Shown in pieces: positions 34,883 to 45,722 of a stretch of 64,000 bases of DNA. The stretch is taken from the NCBI GenBank assembly GCA_015501595.1, contig JADNRX010000096.1, positions 94,956 to 158,955 of the forward strand, read 5' to 3'. Within the stretch, counting starts at the first letter, position 1, and each line of letters opens with the position of its first letter. Both the position numbers and the translations under genes were made by a program. The notes beneath the pieces were generated by a model, which saw nothing but the letters and a program-made list of their open reading frames with translations, made no database searches and had not been told where the DNA came from. This stretch comes from Hymenopellis radicata. Its lineage: Eukaryota > Basidiomycota > Agaricomycetes > Agaricales > Physalacriaceae.

Positions 34883-35454
34883 ACATCGCAGCACGTACGG
34901 GATAATAGACTCAGGCAACAGATAGACGATCTCGACCGCCGTGCGGTTGCCCATTAGTGCTTGCTGTACTGGAGCCCTCCTGAATGTTGCCTTATAGCTA
35001 GTCGTCTGAATGCTCATCAGAAAACGATCAGATTTTACGACGTCCTTTCCCGAGACTCGAGAGTTCTATTCGGGTGGTGATGGGAGTCTCCACGGCGGAC
35101 GCGGGGATATGGGAAGGGAGTTTCAAGTCTACACCACCATCCGCAACGATCGTGACTGACGCTTTGAGCCCTCGTCATTATTATGGTAGGAAGCAAGCCG
35201 TGACTTCAGGGGTGACTATTTTCCGGTCTGCTAATTTCCTTCATTCTTACACCGTCTCTGAGTGCTTTTCCGTCTTCCTGCAAGCTTTATCGTGATGGAA
35301 TGCAGCATCCTATATGAAGAAATGAGGACTCTGGGCCTCGTCCAGCTCCACGGCCACCGAGGAGGAACTGCTGCGGGCAGATCCACTCTCGAGGGCTTTC
35401 ATTACTGCGCTAGGAAGCCATTGTCCCTGTCGAGGACATCCGGAGGATGCCATG

Positions 35455-35865
35455 GTATAAGAAAACTCAGTCACCCGTCCCTTGTCTAACACGATAAGCC
35501 TATCGTAGTCGATTACTGTTCTCAAACGATGAGCCACTGTGCCATGGAGGTTAACTGAGAATAGATAACGGCATGCAACATACCAGCCAAAAGCAGACTG
35601 TTTGTGATCTCGTCCCGAATAGCCTTCTGAATCTTCGAATCCGTTGCAAAATCGATACCACTCGTTGCTTCATCTAGAACAATAAGAGAGCGGTGTCGGA
35701 GCACAGCGCGCAGCATGGCAATCAACTGCCACCATTGACCTGGTTCCTCATGCGACAACGAAAGTGCAGCGACACAGACGTCTCTGAGTCCATATCTGTA
35801 GAAAAGTCGTAAATGTCTGGCATCGCCCAAGGTACTGAGCACTGTCCTTAGCCGCTGTGGTACAC
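35455..35865 (-). pseudogene. fragment of an ABCC-type ABC transporter, second nucleotide-binding domain
   Basis: On the minus strand the pieces are a divergent signature region (LSLSHEEPGQWWQLIAMLRAVL, where LSxGQxQLxxLARAL is expected), Walker B (SLIVLDEATSGIDFATDSKIQ), and after a putative intron the switch region VAHRLRTVIDYDRLIVLDKG. These are the last 150 or so residues of a multidrug-resistance-type (ABCC) exporter. The membrane domains, first NBD and Walker A are absent from the window. The signature motif is corrupted. It lies exactly between the duplicated block and the small-gene block. Confidence 0.75.
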
Positions 35866-35894
35866 AAATTGTGCAGGAAATAGGCTGAAATCAG

Positions 35895-36375
35895 TTAGAC
35901 ACCGTACATCGGTGGAGGGGTAGCCTCTAGACACGAAATCTCGTCCCTCAACTCCCCAATGCGACGCTGGAGTTCCTCGACGCGGGACGAGTAGTAAGAT
36001 GTTATGGAGTCGGCACGCCTCGTAAAGTGGGATAGAAAAGGGCCATGGACAATGGTTTGCGTAAGGGTAGATCCAGATTTAGAAGCCGAGGCCGTAGAGT
36101 GGAGAACATCTTTGTGCACGCCACAGTCAAAGGAGTCGTCTACGGTGGAAGGCGTTCTTTACTACGTCTTCCAACATGGAAACGCGCAAACCATACCACA
36201 CTGGGTGGAAAGGGGCAGTCTTGGCATTGGAGTCATTGCGAGAGAGGTATACAACCTCTACGGCACGCTGAAAGACTGCTATCGGAGGCCCCGTGGGACA
36301 CACGTCGCCATGAGAGAAGAAGATGACGGTGGTCGAAAGAGATTCACGCTGGTCACGTTTGCGCGTATGGAGTGA
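35895..36375 (-). CDS. possible small hypothetical gene
   Basis: Two minus-strand frames join through a putative intron at about 36091-36128. The upstream part includes FQRAVEVVYLSRNDSNAKTA and YGLRVSMLEDVVKNAFH. The downstream part gives TQTIVHGPFLSHFTRRADSI and a short coiled coil (SYYSSRVEELQRRIGELRDE), ending PPPMYGV at 35895. The coiled coil reads like real protein. The start codon was not fixed. It would be divergent from the small membrane-protein gene at 36412. No family recognised. Confidence 0.35.
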
Positions 36376-36411
36376 ACGTGCGTCTTGCAACCCTAACCCT
36401 GATCGCTCTTC

Positions 36412-36591
36412 ATGTCCAACCACAACAAGGCTCCTAACCCGTGGATATTCGCTGGGCTGTCAGTCGCCTCCTTTGCCACCTTTTGGTTCATCCTCAAGCG
36501 CCGCGAGACGACCTACCCAGCCTCGTCGCAGCCCCGCCACGCCGACCACCCGCTCGTCTCGCCCATCCGTAAACCCGATTCAGACGCCTAA
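36412..36591 (+). CDS. 59-residue single-pass membrane protein
   Basis: A complete small frame begins MSNHNKAPNPW, continues with one hydrophobic helix (IFAGLSVASFATFWFIL), then a basic stop-transfer segment KRRET and a Pro/Ser-rich hydrophilic tail ending KPDSDA. The partial copy at 6520-6632 shows that this unit has been duplicated. The leader contains CCCTAACCCT at 36390-36399. The stop codon lies three bases before the ATG of the UMP/CMP kinase, so one transcript could carry both. The layout (short N-terminus, helix, cytosolic-type basic flank) resembles small mitochondrial or ER membrane proteins, but the family is not named. The frame is shadowed by a longer meaningless frame at 36323-36610. 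Confidence 0.65.
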   Translation: MSNHNKAPNPWIFAGLSVASFATFWFILKRRETTYPASSQPRHADHPLVSPIRKPDSDA

Positions 36592-36594
36592 ATT

Positions 36595-37430
<836 letters not shown>

Positions 37431-38327
37431 TACCTCATTCTCCCTTAATTCAATAGTAAATCTAACATTCATCTCGACCTGCACGCTTGCCATCTATTTT
37501 AATCATTTTGCTTTCACCCACTAAAGCATCGCTCTAAGACTCTTTGCCGCACTGGTTTCTAATAATTGGCGGTAGGTGATCGCGTCTCCACGCACTGGTC
37601 TAGTCTCCCGGGGCCTCAGGAGGAAGCAAGTCTTCGATACCACTTCAGTGACCAAGTCGTGGTTCTGCTCCGCAAAGCAAACCGTGAGTAGTCCCTGCCC
37701 GGCACTCGACGCTGGATTTTTGGCGCCACTATACGCATAGCCGCTGCCGACCTGGTTGTCCAAGCTCATCAATAGCCCATAACGACATTTACACCGCCGG
37801 CTTCATCTAACTACTTATGACGTGTTTTCTGTCGTGTCGAAGCGATGTTGCAGACCCTCGTGGCGAGCACTCCGTGGAGGTGTTTCTTACACAAGATGTG
37901 AGCGTACCCATCCACCATGTAATAAATTGGCGAAAATTTGACGCAGACTCTTCGGTTTCCTTCAGCAGTGTTACAGTCTTCGCCACAGAGGACAAACGTA
38001 GTCCACCGCACGATAATGGACGGGATGAAAGCTATATTTGTTAACTAGCTTCTGTTCAAACAGTCCTGTAGTTTCGATCTGGACATAGGACTAGGTTATC
38101 TCTCCACCAGGCGCATATCAAAGTGAGTTGAGTTATGGGTGAGGTCCATTCTCTTCCGCCGCTGCATCGCCACCCTCTCCTTATTATCAGTTAATCTATA
38201 CCAGACATTAACGTGTTCTTGTGGGAGTCCTCTTCGACTCCTGAGGAGGATGTTAGCGACATCATACAGATCTAATGTCTTTCTCTCAGTCAAATCCAGC
38301 CTAGAGTGTCCGTGCTCCTATTTCAAG
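37431..38327. other. no recognisable gene
   Basis: Intergenic between the kinase and the convergent F-box gene. The short frames carry no motif. Confidence 0.4.
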
Positions 38328-39590
38328 CTACATCAACAATATGCACACATGAAAGCTGACTTTGAACTCACCCATCCGAACAACTTCGACGTTGTAACTC
38401 CCAATTCGGAGCTTCAGAGCCCTTCTGCGTCTAAGGGCCACAAGATCCCAACGAAGGCTTTCCACACTCCTTCTCTCCGCTGGGAAAGATTTCTTCCACG
38501 CAGTCGCGATAACCTCCACTAGACCCGTTCCTTCCAAACTCCATTGGTAGTCAAAGTCGTCCGCCGGATCCTCCGTGACGAGTGCAGTAATCAAAGGCTT
38601 TTTGGAGGGCAGCGACCATGCATACACAGACAACCACCCAACCAACGTTTCCAATCTATTCTGGCCATTACCAACAACCGTCAACGACACATTCCTCTTC
38701 GCCTCAACCAACTCGGTCAAAACCTGCATAATCGTTCTATCCACATCCATCGCCTTGATTCGCACCGTTCCAACGCGATGGAACACCTCCGGTAAATCAC
38801 AAGACGCCGTTTTCCTGAAAGAATACACCCATTCGACCTCCTCCAATGCCGGCAGGTTCACGAACCTCAGAAATACGGGGCTCGAGATGACGAGGGATTT
38901 GAGCTTTGCATGCACGTAGCGGGGGGAATCGCAGTTCATTGGCAGAACAAAATCGTCGTTTGCTAATGCCTCGTACCGCTGGAGATTGACGGCCATCCCC
39001 AATACTTTGAAATGTTCCTCGAGAAGTGTACTCGTGCTGGAGAAGGACGTCAGCTGCGCCCACGGCAGCATATGCGTCGTCGGGTGTTCCGCCCGCGTCA
39101 GCTTCACTTCCCTCAGCTTGCTTGCATCCGTAAACAGCTTACTGGCCCACAGCGACGCGCTCGCGTATGAGCAATTGATGTGCACTCGCTCAAGCATGGG
39201 GAAGGCGTACGTCTTATCCGTGACCCCCGGAACGTGTTCGATAGGTACAACAAATTGAACATCCAACCAGTGATGGCTGTGCTCGAGAAGCAAACGAGTG
39301 TCTTCCCTCTGGTCGAAGACATACGTATATTGATCGATGCAATATGTGAGAGGAGCATTACGGGAGAGGGAGAGGGCACGTTCGAGTGCTTTGGGGCGTG
39401 GGGCCGCGAATGAGGTTGTGTGGTGATGTAGAGTCGCCCATAGGCTTGGAAAATGATTGGCTACGGCGCGCCAACGCCGGCAGACTTGAAGTATGGCGAA
39501 CAGGGGATGAGAGGAGCTGATGTAGGATGTGTCCCGTGCGAATTCGAAGATGTAGAGGAGGAGTTCGGGCGGCAGCTTATTAATGTACAT
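38328..39590 (-). CDS. F-box domain protein
   Basis: One long exon of about 420 residues starts MYINKLPPELLLYIFEFAR, a classical F-box first helix. It continues LFAILQVCRRWRAVANHFPSLWATL, with the conserved CRRWR and PSLW positions. The rest has the irregular leucine-rich strands of Agaricomycete F-box proteins (YVHAKLKSLVISSPVFL, LPALEEVEWVYS). The protein is presumed to be an SCF adaptor. It shares no obvious sequence beyond the F-box with the one at 18905. An intron may occur near the end, since VRMGEFKVSF after residue 405 reads like intron sequence (GTGAGT follows VRMG), so the exact C-terminus is uncertain. Confidence 0.85.
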   Translation of the reverse strand: MYINKLPPELLLYIFEFARDTSYISSSHPLFAILQVCRRWRAVANHFPSLWATLHHHTTSFAAPRPKALERALSLSRNAPLTYCIDQYTYVFDQREDTRLLLEHSHHWLDVQFVVPIEHVPGVTDKTYAFPMLERVHINCSYASASLWASKLFTDASKLREVKLTRAEHPTTHMLPWAQLTSFSSTSTLLEEHFKVLGMAVNLQRYEALANDDFVLPMNCDSPRYVHAKLKSLVISSPVFLRFVNLPALEEVEWVYSFRKTASCDLPEVFHRVGTVRIKAMDVDRTIMQVLTELVEAKRNVSLTVVGNGQNRLETLVGWLSVYAWSLPSKKPLITALVTEDPADDFDYQWSLEGTGLVEVIATAWKKSFPAERRSVESLRWDLVALRRRRALKLRIGSYNVEVVRMGEFKVSFHVCILLM

Positions 39591-39947
39591 GCTAGGTCCT
39601 GAGTTCTGGACAAAGCTTCGGGCAACTGATGAACGTCGACGTACCAGTTTGGGGGGTCGGCAAGATTTTGAAAGAAGCGGTTTGAGCTTAAGGCTTTATA
39701 AGCTCTGAGCCTCTGACTCGGAAAGGCTCCTAAACGCGTCCCAAGGCAATTGTGACTTTGCTCCGGGAAGCAACGAATGGAGACGTACAAGGTTGGGATA
39801 TCAGCATGGGGGAAATGAGCTGAATGCTTGTCGCTGGTTGAACGCTCAAGCTCGGTAGCGTCATCACCGATAGGGCGATGGGGGCGCCAGGAGAACGGGC
39901 TAAACGGAGCGCCGAGACATGTCGTGCGCACTGTTCCACTTCCAAGA
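39591..39947. other. upstream region of the F-box gene
   Basis: No gene was recognised. It contains the promoter and leader of the minus-strand F-box gene. Confidence 0.4.
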
Positions 39948-40445
39948 CGAGTTAGCGCGCCGGAGCCGCTTTTGCTAAAACATGTGCTGGCAAAGGGTCA
40001 ATTCTCAGCTGGAGACTGGCACTGACATATTACATACATGAATGTCCGATTCGGGCCTGCCAACTAGTACGACGAAGTCCGTAGAGATGGTGGTGGTTAA
40101 TGGTCAAGTCTGTTATTGATGCCGATCATTTCCCTTCTGTTGTCACTATAGGTAGCATACTTACTATTATTACATGCCTCGACAAACAACCTTCCTTGGT
40201 GTGAATTTGAACAGAACATCGAGACCCACTACTTATTCGATTCATAATTCAAATAAGAAGGACAGTGGACTAGCACTACCATCGTTCTGATCCCCAGGAG
40301 GACTCCGAGGCCCGAGGGTTGCACCGATGCCGCTGTCCTCGTTTGAGCCGGGCGCGGAATGTAGGCTCCTCAACTATCAGATCATTCTAGGCGGCTGAGA
40401 TACGCGCTGCTGCCCACTCGTTCGCCGAGAGCTGTAACTGGGTGT
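39948..40445 (+). repeat. dispersed repeat R2, copy 2
   Basis: Direct-orientation counterpart of 9588-10225, shorter by about 140 bp through several deletions. The minus strand again spells QLQLSxxEWAAARI (about 40393-40440) and PGSNEDSG, then meets stops. It lies just upstream of the MITE at 40736. Confidence 0.75.
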
Positions 40446-40735
40446 CATCAGGGTGTCACAATTTCGTCTTAGTGAGTCTTCTATCTTCTTCGTAGACCGT
40501 CCTAGACGTCGCCCTCACTTGCACCAGGTAACGTACGCATTTCATTTTTCTCCTTTCCAAAGCCGTCGACGGCCGCCGCCATGACTCCCGGACCACTGCG
40601 CAGAGAACGACGTGCAGACCCGACTCCGTGGCCGACAAGGTAGGCTTCTCCCCGCCGCTGCAAGGAGCTCGACGTGAAAGCTAGGAGCCTGAGCCCTGGT
40701 CTCTTGTTGCATTGTGCTGATCAAGTTCGACATTA

Positions 40736-41333
40736 GTGGTGATCAAGGTAGCCATTATTCACCCATTATTGTAGCATTATTCGGTCCTTTCTTTACATAC
40801 CTCTACTGGCCATTCAGGAGATTTAACAGAATAATGGACATGGGGGCCCATTATTCCTATTACTTCGATGCATAACAGCTCCTCGTTAATAGCATGCCGA
40901 GATTTAAGACTCCGACGCTTCCGTGTTGTTCGCCTTCGTGCCGCCTCTTCTACTCCTGCCCCCATTCCCGACCACAATCAGTCATGGAGTTGAGATTTTC
41001 TCTCCCTTTGAGCCGTTAGGCATGATGCTGTCCGGAGATTGCAATGTGACATGTGAGAATGGCCTTGAACTTTCGCGGGGCCCAAATTCAGACTCCGCGT
41101 TGAGCCGTGCACGGCAACTTAGGGTTAGGGTACCATTAGAGCAGCTCCAAGTACCGTTATTTGCTTCATTATTCGCCTTCAGCTTGACCCCCGTGTCAAA
41201 GTAGCCATTAATACACCATTAATCGACTGGTGTTTTGGCAGAGTGCCAGGTTTTCCTCTGCCAAATAAGTACTTGATTAATGGGGTCATTAATGCTACAA
41301 TAATGGGCCAATAAGTGCTACCTTGACCACCAC
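40736..41333. mobile_element. 598-bp MITE with TIRs and TA target duplication
   Basis: The left end GTGGTGATCAAGGTAGC and the right end (reverse complement GTGGTGGTCAAGGTAGC) form terminal inverted repeats with only five mismatches in the first 44 bases. TA flanks both ends (40734-40735 and 41334-41335). The interior has no transposase. A further inverted pair lies inside the right half: ATTAATCGACT...TTTGGCAGAG near 41217-41240 against CTCTGCCAAATAAGT...ATTAAT near 41258-41280. TA duplication and terminal repeats suggest a Tc1/mariner-type MITE, but the superfamily is inferred. Confidence 0.85.
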
Positions 41334-41335
41334 TA

Positions 41336-42092
41336 TTGCAGTTCTTTTTTTTTTGCTAGCTATGTTCAACTTGAAGTTCCTTTTGCTTTCGTCCTATGCT
41401 GATGGATGCTCGCAAATGGCAGGTAAGTATACTAGTTTTATGTCATCATTTGCATCATCTACTTACAAGCTTGAACGTGGCAGAGCCGAACTCTTCTGAT
41501 CTTGGTACTCTTTGCTCGTTCCTTGCAGAGAGCATGTCATCGAAAAAAGTACAGCAAACCTGTGGCTAACTCCCGGTCTATGCTGATACCTGGTCCCACT
41601 TCTCTAGCCCTTCTTCATTGTACTTTCGACGCTTCCTCTCATGCCCACCCACCCACGGGACACTCGAACTGCCACAGATTCCAACCGAGCCTTGTGTTTC
41701 CGACCTTGCTAGGACTTGGGCGGCGACTACTGGAGGCTCTAGAGCAGCCTTCTCTACAGTTAAGTCAGTCGATCTGACATGCAGACATACCGCCTACGTA
41801 GCGTATCCTAGATCCAACGCTCGGTGGAGCCGCATTGTAAGGGTGGAAAACAGTGCGAGCTTGCCCAAGAGAATGCGATGTCGAGATGCCGAGCGGACGG
41901 CAGACGGCAAACTTCAACCGTCGGAAAAAGCCGGCGCGCTTTTTGTCTTCAGCCACGTTAGGCCTGATCAGGTAAATGCATCTTATCCGCACTCAGTACA
42001 CACTCTCGGCAGCGCATTTTTATGTCTATTGATAGTACGTAAATTCGTTGTTTGTTGTATCCCGTTATTTTCACCATCACTACTCGAGGTTT
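41336..42092. other. no recognisable gene
   Basis: The plus frame 41618-42127 is featureless. The end of this stretch should contain the 3' untranslated region of the gene at 42093-42695. Confidence 0.4.
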
Positions 42093-42695
42093 TCATCTTT
42101 CCCTGCTCGGCGAGGTCTTCGCCTTGACGTTCTTAATTGGCGGCTTCCTCGACCGTATTAGTTCCTCTAGCCACCCCGGGTTTGCTTCGTCGTCAATGTC
42201 CGCTACATCAAAGCGTTCGGGACGTTGGAGCTTGTCGTGTATATTGTCAAGAATGGTGATTGCAGATGCCTTCATCAAGTCAAGATTGACCTAAACACCT
42301 ATTTCAGTATCAACCCCCGGTATTTCCGAAAGGCTCACCATGTCTTCAGTGCTTCGAAGACCCGTCCGAGCAGCACTATCCCTTCGCCCGGTTTCTCTGC
42401 GAGGAAGGTCTGCGTATCTGCCATTCTGACTAGAGAGGCCCCAGCCTCGATATCTGTCTCTAGCAGGCAGTGCGTCCCCGTAATAATCTCGAGCGCTTAT
42501 GGTGCTCGAGGAAGTGGGGAATGGGATTGTACTTGGCCCTTTAGTTGCCTGGACGCTCTTGCCTCGCGACTGGTCCAGGAGGGCTGGATCGAGGGGAAAT
42601 CCCTCATCGGCTGAAGCTGCGGTTATCTGCTGGGACGCGTCTGCAGGTGGCGCGCCAGCTTGCTGCTGAACAGTAGGATTCGGTTTGCTTGACAT
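42093..42695 (-). CDS. small hypothetical protein, largely disordered
   Basis: Two exons on the minus strand. Exon 1 starts MSSKPNPTVQQQAGAPPAD at 42695 and encodes a Ser/Ala/Pro-rich region with GFPLDPALLDQSRG and many Arg near the end. A 24-base stretch ending TAG at about 42294-42318 must be removed, or else the frame stops at once; joined, the second exon reads VNLDLMKASAITILDNIHDKLQRPER, then WLEELIRSRKPP, and ends in a basic tail (NVKAKTSPSRER). Such a short intron would be unusual, so the splice site may lie elsewhere. The helical C-terminal part looks protein-like; no family was recognised. It is divergent from the kinase-like gene at 43325. Confidence 0.5.
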
Positions 42696-43324
42696 TGTCG
42701 AGGTGAATTGTGGCTGTCAGCTTCGGTGAGAAAGCTTCACGTCAGTGGTAGCTCACACATACCTGAAGGATTTGCGAAAGATTCTCAAGTCATCGTACGC
42801 TTCGAGGCCGCGTCGTTAAATGGTGCTGCCATCATTGTTTCTGATTCGGCGTGTTCTGATGATGGCAAGTCCTTTTGTTTGTTGAATGAAACTCGGTGCT
42901 GAATTACCCGTTATAGCTGAAGACGCCGTAAGTGTTATTGTGTTACTTCAGGTAGAATCGAAGTCGTGAGTTATTGATGGCCTCGCCATTATTGTCTTCG
43001 TTTCAACCAGATCATTAGGATATGTATTATTCATCTTCGCGAACAACAGGACTGGCATTGTGCTTATTCCTATTCCGACTGTTGGTTTGTTGAAGCCATA
43101 CTTCCGGTAACATTGTCGCCACAATGTCCAGCGATATCAAGGATCGTGGCGTATCCAAGTCGTTTGTTATTGTCCCTATGTCCCTATTGTTCCACATACT
43201 GAACAACGAACGAGAATGAGAATGTCAACGAGCGCATATAAGTAGGTGCCTGCGTATCGAGAATGCCAAATCACTACTACACGATGTCGTCTTCTACTAC
43301 TTTAAAGTCCATGTCCTCTATTTC
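42696..43324. promoter_or_regulatory. divergent intergenic region with TATA-like element
   Basis: It separates the minus-strand small gene from the plus-strand kinase-like gene. TATAAG at 43237-43242 lies 40-90 bp before the candidate starts at 43283 and 43325. The 43283 ATG opens a 14-codon frame whose stop TGA overlaps the ATG at 43325 (TGATG), so it may be a short upstream frame. Confidence 0.45.
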
Positions 43325-45711
43325 TTGATGAAGACTCACACTGAATCTTACCCTCGTAGATCAGATCAAAATCAACTCCAGGGTTTGTTCGAATGGCAGC
43401 AGCAAAAATGTCAGCTGCAGAAACTGGCTAAAACCGTCGACTCATACGCCGTTCCCCAGCCTGGATCATCCAGTGCCGCACCTCCTCCAGGCTCCACTGT
43501 CGGTCCATACTCTGTCACCGTTGACACGTCACTTGCAGAGCTGGCAATGACATCAGACGTCCCTGGATTTGCGATGTCTGATATTCCAGACGACATCATG
43601 GACCTATCCAACCTCCATCTTCGCGAGGACCTTGTCCTCAAGGACGCAGTCATGCTCCCCGGACTACTTGAGTTCTTCGGCAAGATGTGTGAAGGCGCAG
43701 CGGAAGTTAATACAAAGCTGCCACCAATAGACTCGGGAGATGTCTGCGGCTCTGTAGCGCGCAAAGCAGTTGATCGAACGCACACGGAGACAGTTATCAA
43801 ATCCCAGCGTGAGCTTCAGGCGTCCTATCAGCCGCGCGAGACTATGGCAGCCGCGGCGACCGTCGCGTTACTCGAGCATTCGGAGTCCGCCTGGGAGACC
43901 GACTATCTCTTCTGGCGCGACGATCCGCACGCAGCACGCCGTGGTGGATCTCTACAGTCCCATCTTCTGCTTGACCGAGACAGCATCAGAGGGCAACTTT
44001 ATCCGGGTCTCAGAGCGGCGGTTGACTCGGGCTTCATCCCTTGTCTGCTTTATCATTTCAGCGAGCAGCCTCTCAGCAATGGGTTGGTGACGGCTCTGGA
44101 GGAGCGCTGTCTAAGAGATGAAGATTTTCAGTGGGAGCACTGCAAGCCGCGGGAGAACACCTGTCGCACGTCTTCCTGTAGCGCGCACTTCGCCAAACAC
44201 GGTGATTTTCCCCGTGTCGGGAGACTGGCGGGACCTGACTCCGCCCTCATCGCGGACATCATCACCTGCGTCATACCTCCATCTGAAGGCTGGGCATCGA
44301 AAAATACAAATTCTCAGATTAAGTTTAGAAAGCAGGCGAAGGATCTGCTTACAAAGGTGTGCTTGCATCTACTCTCGCTGAATTCTATAATCTCACTGCT
44401 CCCCAATTAAAGGTTTGGACTGGACTCGTTGCCATAAACGGGACATTTGCCATTGTGGGTGACGGCACCAAGGAATTCATCTTCATCCGACGCCGGAAAT
44501 CACAAACACTCTTCATCTCGAAATGTGGTGAAATCGCTAGAGACCCGTGTAGTCGAAGAATTCCGTCTTACATGAAGGTCCGCATTGGTGTCAATATTGC
44601 GGCTACCCTTGATGTCGCTGCGCGTGGATGCTTCTGGCAGCAGGCTGCGCGCCTTGATGTTCAAGTCCCATTCAATGTATGTTTGATCACTTTTCGATCC
44701 ACGGTTCTCAAGTATCACGTACTAGGCACTCTCGCGACATCTTAACGTGACTGTTCCGGTGAGTGTTAGCATAACGGCGCTTGCTTTGAGAATCTGATTT
44801 GACGACGAACACAGACCGATCGCTTAACACGCCACTTCCTTCAAGCACAGACACTGGAGTCACTCTGGAAGCCAACTCCTACTGTTCTGAAACATTTAAG
44901 TCACCCTGCTCAACCTTGCCAAGTGCCCGCAGAAGGCGTCATCTCCACAATTAACTTTTCCCAGAAATGGGCTTGTACTGATCCCGGTTTTGTCCCGCCA
45001 GCGATCGAGGGAAAAGGCATTGATATCTTCTGCCTCGGTGATACTCTCTATCGAGGGGAGGCGCATCTTCCCATTGAAGTCGAGTCCCTCGTCAGTTTGC
45101 CTACAGGTACCTCGGAGTGGGAAGTCGTCAGAGTCCTGACACAGGTTGCGGTCGGAGGTGCCGAAGGAGAGCAGCTCGTAAAAGAATATCAACATCGTCT
45201 TCGCATCTCAGCTACCCCGGCATCTCGGATTCTTCCCAATGTCTACGGTATCTTTGGAAACTGTGACCAGGATGTGTACTTGCTCATGCTCCAGTACATT
45301 GGAATGCCGCTCAGTCAATACCTTGACTTTCTTGGCGATGCATTTTCCGGAGCTGATCGCCCCGAGCTGATTCGACGGTATGAATGATAATGCTCCAATC
45401 ACTTTTCAAGACTGATGAGTTCTAGGCTTGTCGTGGAGCTGGGAAGCGCCATCGTAAGCTTACATGGCACCCGCCACACTCACGGTGGCCTGTTCACTAC
45501 GTCAGACATCTTGGTTGCCTTCAATGATCGTGACCGAACACTGAGAGTCATGTTCAAGAACCTTCGAGATATGCGCTGGTGGCCTGGCACACTCATTGCT
45601 CCCGAGGAAGCTTTCTTGCGCACACGAGATACGACCATGATGGAAAAACTAGTGAAAGAGGTGTATGAAAGGTTCGGTCTTAGTCAGAGAACGAGAATCG
45701 TGGGCATGTAA
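43325..45711 (+). CDS. kinase-like protein with degenerate catalytic motifs (pseudokinase)
   Basis: Multi-exon gene. An N-terminal region of about 340 residues is of unknown fold (for example LPGLLEFFGKMCEGAAEV and WETDYLFWRDDPHAARR). The next exon includes LTAPQLKVWTGLVAINGTFAI and RRRKSQTLFISKCGEIA, resembling a segment of the convergent kinase at 45723-48167. The last exons hold a protein-kinase C-lobe remnant: ILPNVYGIFGNCDQDVYLLMLQYIGMPLSQYLD, then LGSAIVSLHGTRHTHGGLFTTSDILV, then VMFKNLRDMRWWPG. The HRDL of active kinases is THGGL and the DFG-type Asp is replaced (VMFKN). I see no glycine loop or clear VAIK lysine. I infer a protein unable to catalyse phosphotransfer but still open and spliced, so a pseudokinase and not a broken gene. 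Start uncertain (43283 or 43325). Confidence 0.62.
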
Positions 45712-45722
45712 AGCATAACATA

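Larger units (their letters stand above)
33115..35290 (-). repeat. right arm of inverted segmental duplication
   Basis: This block is the inverted counterpart of about 7195-9345. Homology runs from the end of the seven-helix coding region, across all exons and introns, through the upstream sequence with GGAAGCAAGCC (near 35190), and fades at about 35290, where an ABC-transporter fragment begins. Small indels distinguish the two arms. Confidence 0.9.

Noticed and set aside
43325..45711. Assignment of the kinase-like pair to the FunK1 family
   Set aside because: The expected FunK1 catalytic-loop sequence was not seen, and the N-terminal layout could not be matched by eye, so no family name is given.
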